Source of the DNA: Ficedula albicollis
Taxonomy: Eukaryota > Chordata > Aves > Passeriformes > Muscicapidae
Length of the DNA: 64,000 nt
NCBI RefSeq assembly: GCF_000247815.1
Contig: NC_021683.1
Location: 6,495,880-6,559,879 of the forward strand
Reading direction: 5' to 3'
Part shown: piece by piece, positions 55,292 to 64,000 of the stretch
Position numbering within the stretch: position 1 is the first letter of the stretch
Layout: each line of letters opens with the position of its first letter
The notes under the pieces: generated by a model
The model's input: only the letters and a program-made list of their open reading frames with translations
Database searches by the model: none
Told to the model about the DNA's origin: nothing
Program-made: the position numbers and the translations under genes

Positions 55292-58200
55292 AAACAGCAT
55301 GCTAAGTTTGAGAGCAATACTCTCTCTACTGGACAGAGAGACTTTTTAATGCCTTCTGCAATCCTGCAACCAAAAGTGTTAATGCCAAGTTTTAATGCAG
55401 CCATTCAATTAATAAATTACTTTTAATTTAACAAATATTGTTACATAGCTAAATAACCAGCACATATTCTACCTTGAAATTTTGGGGTATGTGCAAGTAG
55501 CTTAGGCTTTTCCCAATTGTTAAGGTAAATACTGGCTTGTACCTACCTGAACACCTGAAAAAGTAGCAGGTAATGTGTATTTTACCCATATGCCACATGC
55601 AAAAATGTAAAACAGATTAAAAAAAAAAAATTCAAAAAGAAAATTTCCAAGCAGATGTTTATAAACAGAAGGTAACGGATAAAAACCCAAACACAATGCT
55701 GCATTATGTTACATGATTCACTGATGAACCCATTGGAACTACAGCAAAAAGCCCTTCTGGAAAACTTCCAGAAATTAAAAGGTGCAAACAAGCTGCCTAA
55801 TACCCTTGCGTAGACTGAATTCTTATGAAGAAAATAAAGTTTATTGTCTGGAAACAGAGAAAGCATGAGGAAAGCACTAAAGCAATGGAGGTGAACAATT
55901 AGACAGATGTTCACTTAAGGAAATAAAGAGAACAGAAGAAGCCATCACTGAGGAATTTTACGAGAATACTGACAACTCTGCACCTCATCAAGGGCACTGG
56001 TAAAGTTAAAGCCACTGAAGCCATTTCTCCTCAACTCCAGTATAACTGCTGACCTTGCAAAAGTCTGCATTTAGCAAATGTGGCTTAGGAAAATAGCATT
56101 AGACTTTTCATTCTACTATTTTTTCCCAAAGTCCATTTATATGCCCTACTGTATATTTCAAGAAAATTAAGTTTATTTCCTTGTGTAATATTACATGTAC
56201 TCTGAATTTTTTTTCCTAGCTATGCTCAGATATCAGGAAAAGCTATAGTTACAAAGCCTTTGTTACTTAAGTAAAATTAAATACTGTCAATTACATCTGA
56301 GATTCATAAAAGCTTATACATGAATAGCTGGAATGCCTTTTGCTTAATATGATTATATACATGTTTCTAAAATAGTCAGGGTTTGCATAAGATACAATCT
56401 GGCAATCTGGACATGTTTTAGACCTTAGAACATTTGGCATTTAACTACTGAAAGAAAAATTGAGAAAATTTTTTTGTTGATAAACTGTCTCATAGAGCAA
56501 AAAAATATGGGCATACATGGAGGCAAAAGGAGGAGCAATTAATAAGAGGCAAGTTTTTTTGTCAAGGACAAAAATCTAATTCTTCTGTGCAGGCTTAGGT
56601 ACAAATGTAATTTGTTCCACAAAAGTATCTCCTGCTTAAAATATAGTTTAAAAATTCTTGTTTCTGATAATACTTCCCTTGCAGATTTTCAGGGGGAAAA
56701 AGTAACCTCCAAATCTCAAGTGCATAACTGATTTCTCCTTTTATCTACTCATGCATTTTCAGAAATTACTGTCAAAGAAATCAGAAAGTGCATCTCAGTA
56801 TCACTAACAAAACTGCCATCACTTCCTTGAGTGCACCAGGCTGCTTCCCACAACATTCCCCAAATGTTCCTGAACTTTAAATACAAACACAGCACCCAGC
56901 ACCTTCCTCACACAAATATCACAATGGATTCAGCATTATCCAGCTGTCCAGGAGCTCCCCCCAGCACTGGCAGCTGCACGCATCAAACTTACTCAGGAAC
57001 ATTATTGACACAATTTGGGTTGTAGGGGTAGGGAGGTACAAGTTAAAAGCTGCTTCTAAATATTGCTTTAAATATTAAATATTAACTATTGTACACAAAG
57101 CAAACAGAAATCCTGTGAAGTAGATCTTTATAAAATACTCCTGGTCTTTACCAGCCCCGGTTCCACTGACAAGAAGGGACAGCCCCAAATGGTTTTGCAG
57201 CGTTTGCAAGGCAATCAGGGCTTGGCCCAGGTCTGCAGGGGACAGCCTCCACATTTCCTACACACTAAAGCTTGAAAGATCTCAGCAACTTGGGAGAAAC
57301 CCACAGGAAAATTTCATGATTCACATTTTAAATAATATAAAAGATGTGGAATGTGATTGATTTCACACTAGAGAGACTTGAAATTACAGTTATGGGATAG
57401 GTTTTTTTCATGTACTGTAAGGTCAAGTAATAGTAAATAATTAATGAATTGTGAAACAAGTTTTCCATAAGGCAACACATAAATTCTATTCAATAAGATC
57501 TAAAAGTGTAGTTACACCAAAAAGCCACATAATATATCACAAAATGAAGAAAATGCATGATGCTGAGGAATAAAGGGGGGCTGCCATTATATTGGAATAA
57601 CTGTTACTCTTCTGGAATATAAATAAGATCTTTCCATACATACACATCATTTTCATAACTTTTACATCTCATAATCTACAGGGAAAAGAAAACAAAGCAT
57701 TTTCAACTTTTTTTTGTCGTTGGTTTTTTTAGTAAATCTGCTTCCTCACCTGTCCAGCACTTGGAGGGGTTCTCATGCACTGGGGAGTAGAATGATGAAG
57801 TGGATCAGAGTCTGGATGAAACCACAGGGCTCCTTCTCTGATCTTACTGCTGATTTTGTTTTTGGCTAAAATCAATGTGTTGCTGATCCATACTCCCTCT
57901 TTACCAGCATAAATTTCACACTCTGTGATGCTCAGGCTGTCCCCTAGACTTTAGTATAGAGTGCACAATGTGATATTGCAGCTACCTTGGTTGGATCTCT
58001 GTGGATCTCTGACATACTATCAGTAACCTGAATGGGAGGCAAGAAGTGAAAACAGAAACACCAAAACATATTTCTCGCCTTGACACCATAAAATTAGTTG
58101 AGTTTGGAGATTTCTGGCTTAGTAGATAGGAAACTTTTTTCTTCATCTGTATAAAATTCTTTTCTGACTCTAATAATAATATTCTGACCTGCAAGACCAT

Positions 58201-61200
58201 GGGACACTGGATTATCTTTCCTGCAATAAGAAAAAGGTTTTGCTTAAAGATGACAAGTGCTTAAAGTCATTTGAAATTTTCACAAGGGCTAATAAATTTT
58301 AAAAAATTTAAAAAACAAAAAGGCAGAGTTTCTGCTGAATTTATGTATCAAATGCAGATAATTTATCACATCTACTTCATCAAGAATCCTGACTAAAAGC
58401 CCAGAAATACTTCAAAGTCAGGTTTTAGGTCTCCAACAGCAACTGCCTCACCCTAAAATGTCCTGGGTTTGGGTCTCAGTAACTGCAGGTGAGAACCAAA
58501 CACACAAAAAAAACCAGAGAGTAAGTTCTGAGATCATTTACAAACACCATCATCTGCAGAGCTATAAATGTTCACCAATAACCTGCACTAGTGTAAATAT
58601 AAGGAGCTGGAACCCAGTCCTACCAAAATATATCAAGTTCCATTTAGATGCAATTTGATCCATGGACACCCATGGCAACAGTGCTCTCCTACCAGACTGA
58701 AAAATAAAATACTGTAGTAGAAATGAAGGCTTGCTCTTTTTTTTTGTTTTGTTTTTCTTTAATATACTAATGGTAGGCTTGTAACTTTTAAGAAATACAC
58801 TGAAAAAAAAAAAAGCTTTCATGGAAATCTAGAACAGATTTTACCTTTTGCTCTGGAAGAAATGTTTACTTCCAAAAACTTACAGCAGCTTTCAGATATG
58901 CTTAAAAAAGCATCTTAAGTGATGCAATTATCAAAAAGTGACTTACAAAGACTCAGATTGCAAAGGCAAATCCTCTCTCTAGGAATTACAGAAAGCTAAT
59001 TTTCAATGAGCAACCTTCTAAACTTCTGTAATAGATTTTATAAATCATTTTATACCATCTAATGGTATAAATGCTAAAAACAATCATAACTATGCAGGTT
59101 TTCATGGGAAATCCATGGTTCCTATGCTGGGCTCCACAGACCATGTTAAATAGTTTCAACAGAAATACAGAATAGATACTGAATCCTACAGAACCCCACA
59201 GTTCTTGCAGCATTTTCAGGTACAGTTTTCACAGCCATGATGTACCTTACAGAACATTTTCAGAAGTGACCATGACACAATGGCTGTGAACTTTGGAGTT
59301 AGATTATTTTTCTCATGTACTTCTATCTGGAAAAGCCCATGACCACTGACAATTTCTACTTTTAACTACATGCCTGATAAAGTTAACTGAAAATACCCTT
59401 TTCTCCCCTCCCATGACACCATTCAGTACAATTTTTTAGTCTTTTTACTTTATTCTGTCTTCTCCAATCTAAACAGCCAATTTGACCAGTTAAAGAACAC
59501 TGAATTGCACAAGGCTCCACAGAGCATTTCAAGGCATGACTCACTAATTCTCTCAGGCCCATGCAACAGCACGTGCCAAGAAAATAAGCAGAGGTTTATA
59601 TTTATAAAACTTTGATTAAGCTGGCAATTTTAGGAGGACAGAGATAAGTTTTAAAGATATGAAAAGGCTCCAAAAATACTGAATTTTGTTTTAAAAAATA
59701 AACAGTATCCATATAATCAACTAAATCTATTATTATTTCATAAATTAAAGTATCCAGCAATGAAAAATACCATCAGTGAAGTAGATGAGGCAATGAGAAA
59801 CCACTTACATGCTTTTTAACTCTTGTAAGTTTTAGATGACACTAAAATACTCTGCCTTCCTTTCTGTTGAATTTTAATTCCTTACCAACCTTTAAAAGAC
59901 CTGTGCCCCTCTGCTACCACCTTTGCTGTGCCCTGGTAACACTGAACAGCTAAAATCAGGTAGTGAAAAGGTTTTCCATTCAAATGACTCACCTGAAGCC
60001 AGGCCATTTTTTAAGCAGTCAATCTGAATGGATTCCTGAATTTTAAAGCATTAAACCCAGTCTTTCTCAAGGTTACATGGCAGATCAGAGACAGAATCTA
60101 ACCAGAATAACCAGAGTCATCCAAGTGTCACAACAGATGTAAAAATCTTCATGGCATCACCTCTCATGAATGTGCCTCTTAATAAGGTACAGAAAAAGAG
60201 AAAATTTAGAACTGACCTTTAAGAAATATTCTTGTTATGCTTTCTAGCCACTGTGATGATAAGAAGAAACTGTTTTTTCTGAATGAGTATACTGTACCTT
60301 TAATGGTTCATTTGTAGTTCAGCGTAAAATCTGAACTATTTGTTGTTCATTGTTGCTATATTCTGTTCCAAGGTTCATAATTTGAAAATTGACTTTGGGG
60401 ACTTTTTGCTTGGTCTATTAAAATGATTCATGTTGCATTCAACATAAATTGTGCATACACAGAGGAGGTTTAGCACACATATTCACAGTATAATAACTAA
60501 AGTGAATTTTGTACAAGCTGCAGTTTGTGGCAAGGATGCAGTATCATTTATCTTAATTTTTTTTCAGCATTACATTAGGCTCGGGCATTTACATTTTCAG
60601 GTATGGCTAAACACTTTAAAACTTTCTTTTTACAGCATGAGTAAAGAGAGAATCAAATCTACATGTTTATATGATGTAACAAAGTAATGCCTTTTTACTG
60701 TCGAAAGTACACATGGATTTACTTTCCATTTACCCTCCTGCACAAAGGCAAATGCAAAGTGCATGAAATATTCACCACCTATGAATCACATAGTGTTCCT
60801 ATTAAAAAGATGATCATGTTCTGTTTTACCTTTCAAACCATGATATGGTAACAGCCACAGTGTCTAAATGGTTTTGTCACTCCAAACTACCACAGTAATA
60901 TACAGCAAGGAATGGGAGTGTTTCCAGTGTTTTATATGACCTTAGGACAATCGTGTGTCAACTAAATAAATAATTAAGAGCAGAGATATGATTTCTGGCA
61001 CTAGGTTCAGCAATATTTCTTTTGCAAAATTCTGAGTAAGTGGATTTGCCAGAACAGTGTGAATCCCACTAAATAGGTGGAGGGGGAAAGGAGAAACCAA
61101 GATTATCACCTCTCACTTGATCATGAGTCTCAAAAAAAGCTCATCTGTTGTTTGCACTTATTTAACAACTAGTTTAATATTTCTAATGTGGAAATCTTCT

Positions 61201-61495
61201 AGGAGATCTTTCAACTTTCAGCTCTACTGAGTGTGATTTTTCACTGTGGTTATTTTCTGGTTTTCATTTCTGCACCACAAATTTCTGCTCACATGGATTT
61301 TTAGTATAAAAGTGCCAAAGCTTGAAGTAAAGAAACACTGAGAAATTAATATCTATGGACAAACTGTGTGGTCAGACAGTCTGGAGAAATAGGTGTTTTG
61401 TACAAAAGCCTGCATCACATAAGAAGAGAACAACCTTCATATTCAGGAACTGATCAATCCCTGGAAGTTGTGTTAGTTTGATACCAACATCATCA

Positions 61496-61496
<1 letters not shown>

Positions 61497-61540
<44 letters not shown>
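61497..61540. repeat. Poly-A tract, 44 nt, ending in CCCTAAAA
   Basis: The longest A-run of the window follows CATCATCAC and ends directly in CCCTAAAAGC. It could be the tail of a retroposed sequence on the plus strand, but I recognise nothing upstream as SINE, LINE or processed transcript. Confidence 0.93.
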
Positions 61541-61542
<2 letters not shown>

Positions 61543-63130
61543 CTAAAAGCAAACAACTTTATTTATGTAGAGCCCAATAATCCAGAATGGATTTTGCACT
61601 ACAAAAAAAACAGATAAGAAGCCATTATGCACTAAATATTGCATTATGAGGGAGCCAAGCTCCTGTGGGAAGTTTAGCCAACACATTATTTTGCCTTCAG
61701 GGTGCAAATAAAATAAACTTTTCCTTTTTGCTTTGTTTTTGATGGTTAAGGCAGTCCAGAATTATTTAATCACATGTAATTCTGATTTCTCTGAAGTTTA
61801 AGACAATCTGAGAAGCACCTAAAAACTGCAGTGTACTTACACTGAACCTGTTCTGACCATCACAGTGAAAACCCAGTCTTCAGTTCATGAGATTTTCATG
61901 CCTGAAGAGAAAAGGTTTGTGGCCATTGCATAGGGTTACAAAGGTGGTAACATAAATGCTCACCTCAAAAGTGTTTTCAGACATTAATTAGGGCTGTTCT
62001 GAACAGACTTCAGCCACCCAAATATTTAATTTTCTAAGGGGAGATCAGTCCACAAGCCTGATTCCAGCACCCTGCCACAAAATGAGCCCAAAAACCAAGG
62101 CAGAAGAGTGAGCAACCCCCACCCACCACATTACAACAGGAACCAAATTTTCAGCAGCTGACAACTCCTTTTTCTTCTTCCTAAGCAAACAAAGCCCCAA
62201 AATTACCAAAACTCATAAACTTGCTATTTTAGCTACAAGCAGTAAGATTGACATTGTGAAAGTTAAGGGAAGAACAATTAAAAAACACCACAGATTTTAT
62301 GATTGCACAAAAAAGCAAAGTGAAATAGATCCCTGACTTTAAATATGTCACAGAAAACAGGTATCAGAACACATTTGCCCTCATTTATTTATATAACAAT
62401 ACTCAAGCTGTAGGGCTTGCTACTTGTTTTTACAACTTCTGCTTTCATTAAGAGCATCAGTTTCCCATCACATTTCAAAATTACATAAACACTTATCAAT
62501 ATCTAGGAGAGATATAAAGATCTCTACTGATTATATTAATTAAAATTCCAGAAATTCAAGTTAAAAGTGTACTGCAGAATATGAAAAAAAAAAAACATGT
62601 AGAAAACCATGTAGAAGTACCTAATTTCAAAATGCATTCAGAATCACAGAGATGCAGGAACTGTATGTGTTAAATCATACAGGCTAAAAAAAGAAAAAAA
62701 TCTATATTTTAATCTTTTTGGGCAGAAACAAATTATCTTATTTACTACATGAATGGTTTCCTCAATTTGACGCCAATCTTTGGAGGCAACTTCAACCTGT
62801 CTGAATTAAACAGTCTGCAGAAGAAAAGACTAGATTATTTATATTAGAGAATACTGTTAAAGAATAAAATTGAAGCATTACTTTACCACACATTGAAAAT
62901 AAGAACATGCACATCACTCCAGCTTACAAAAATCTAATTTTACTTTTTCTGTTCTGAGAGAACTTTGATAAGTAGGAGACATGTTTATCTATACACATAA
63001 ATATGTGTGTGCATGTATAAATTCCCCACAAATGGACAGCACCTAAAAAGAGGGGAAATTCACAAAATTGTTTTCTGCCTCTGGTTTGTGATTATAAACG
63101 CAATTAGAGTAATCTTTGATATTTAACCTT

Positions 63131-63179
63131 TTAGATGGTATTTAAATCCCAACCCAAACCATTCTATGATTCTGTGATC
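63131..63179 (+). mobile_element. CR1 LINE, extreme 3' tail fragment
   Basis: Only the last 50 or so bases of a CR1 are present: TTAGATGGTATTTAAATCCC followed by AACCCAAACC and ATTCTATGATTCTGTGAT. The conserved tail octamer occurs about two times. This is a severely 5'-truncated insertion or the remaining end of a deleted one. Confidence 0.82.
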
Positions 63180-64000
63180 ATCAGTACAATAAAAACATTT
63201 ATAACCTATTTAATCCAAAGTATCTCTTTTTAATGGTGAAACATTTTAAATGTAATAATAATATGAAGAATTTTTTAAAAATTCTGAACATCTGTTAAAT
63301 GACTGCTGCAAAGACTTCATAATAAAGTGAGAAAATTCAGTGTTAATGTTACCCTTTCCAAAGCCAAAAATAAAAGCTGCATGAGTATCTTGAGCTTAAA
63401 CTGAGGTAACCCAGACATATTAAAGTCTTGGATATCGTGCAACTGTTAATGTCACGAGCTAGCAAGAGAATGTCATATAAAATTAACATCTACTGCTCCT
63501 CTATGACATGTTAGTTTGCATAGAATGGCTGAATTTATGTCAAAATTGAAACCACAGTAATACATTCAACTATCAGGAGAGCAAAACTGATCCATGCACA
63601 AATACGTAAGCCTGAGGAAACTGCTGAGAAAAGCTACTGGCATTTCAGTTTTGCAGGAAAACGACTTTGAATATTTTTAAAAAGTGAATTACTACTGAGA
63701 ATAAACTAAACATGGATGTAATTGTACTCATGGCACAGGCTTAACACATTGCATGGGGCCACAGCCACTCAGGTTTATGATCACCATCAGAAAACAGCTC
63801 ATTACTCCTTAAAACAAAACTTTCTACACAAATGGTAAGAATGAGAAGGGGCAGGAAGGAACACCTGGAGGATGCAGAAGTGCTACACCTGTGAATTCAT
63901 GAAGGTATTGTGGGATCCAGCAGATATTGTGGGAGAAGCAACTTCACTGCAACTTTGTATTCTTGGTTCCTTCTTTCCCTCCCTCTCCTTAGGCTTAACC

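Larger units (their letters stand above)
45811..64000 (-). other. WWOX intron 5, 3' part (continues off the right edge)
   Basis: This is 18.2 kb upstream of exon 6 in the direction of transcription, ending at the acceptor CTTGTTCCAG. Contents include CR1 3' ends at 46379-46573 and 63131-63179, a GC/CpG-enriched block at 53690-53960, a short tandem duplication at 55264-55291 and a 44-nt poly-A at 61497-61540. No exon 5 peptide was seen. The remaining sequence is unannotated AT-rich intron. Confidence 0.8.

Noticed and set aside
61541..61547. Telomere-like CCCTAAA after the poly-A
   Set aside because: Only one unit is present, which is expected by chance, so it is not an interstitial telomeric repeat.
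62640..62665. AGAATCACAGAGATG, resembling the reverse complement of a CR1 tail
   Set aside because: The match covers only about ten bases and no CR1 body follows to the right.

Overview
This is a stretch of a bird nuclear genome. It lies inside one large gene, WWOX (WW domain-containing oxidoreductase), read on the minus strand. Three coding exons are recognisable by protein similarity, by splice sites and by exon lengths of 89, 186 and 265 nt, which match my recollection of human exons 6, 7 and 8. They are exon 6 (45722-45810), exon 7 (32686-32871) and exon 8 (28827-29091). A bird is suggested by several CR1 LINE 3' ends, two of which keep the avian-type tail (ATTCTRTG octamer), by low overall repeat content, and by WWOX exons that are close to but distinct from the mammalian sequence. 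I cannot name the species.

Layout from right to left, in the direction of transcription: part of intron 5 (45811-64000), exon 6, intron 6 (about 12.8 kb), exon 7, intron 7 (about 3.6 kb), exon 8, then at least 28.8 kb of intron 8 running off the left edge. I saw no trace of exon 9, of the WW-domain exons or of any second protein-coding gene. The exons encode the central and C-terminal part of the short-chain dehydrogenase/reductase (SDR) domain, including the catalytic Asn, Ser, Tyr and Lys positions.

The introns hold four CR1 fragments, one much older LINE reverse-transcriptase remnant with a frameshift (about 37.8-38.1 kb), A-rich homopolymers, AT-rich stretches, and three GC/CpG-enriched unique blocks (about 13.7-14.2, 35.7-35.9 and 53.7-54.0 kb) that could be conserved regulatory elements.

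The most unusual feature is three giant uninterrupted poly-C tracts in intron 8: 445, 489 and 972 nt, plus a 35-nt one. All have C on the plus strand, so the WWOX pre-mRNA would carry poly-G. Two are embedded in poly-A. The third is bracketed by near-identical GATGGGGG / GAATGGGGG flanks. They are either an extraordinary dG:dC homopolymer expansion in a gene whose human counterpart spans the common fragile site FRA16D, or a sequencing/assembly artefact. Raw long reads would decide. No microbial-type system (operon, CRISPR, phage, toxin) is present.
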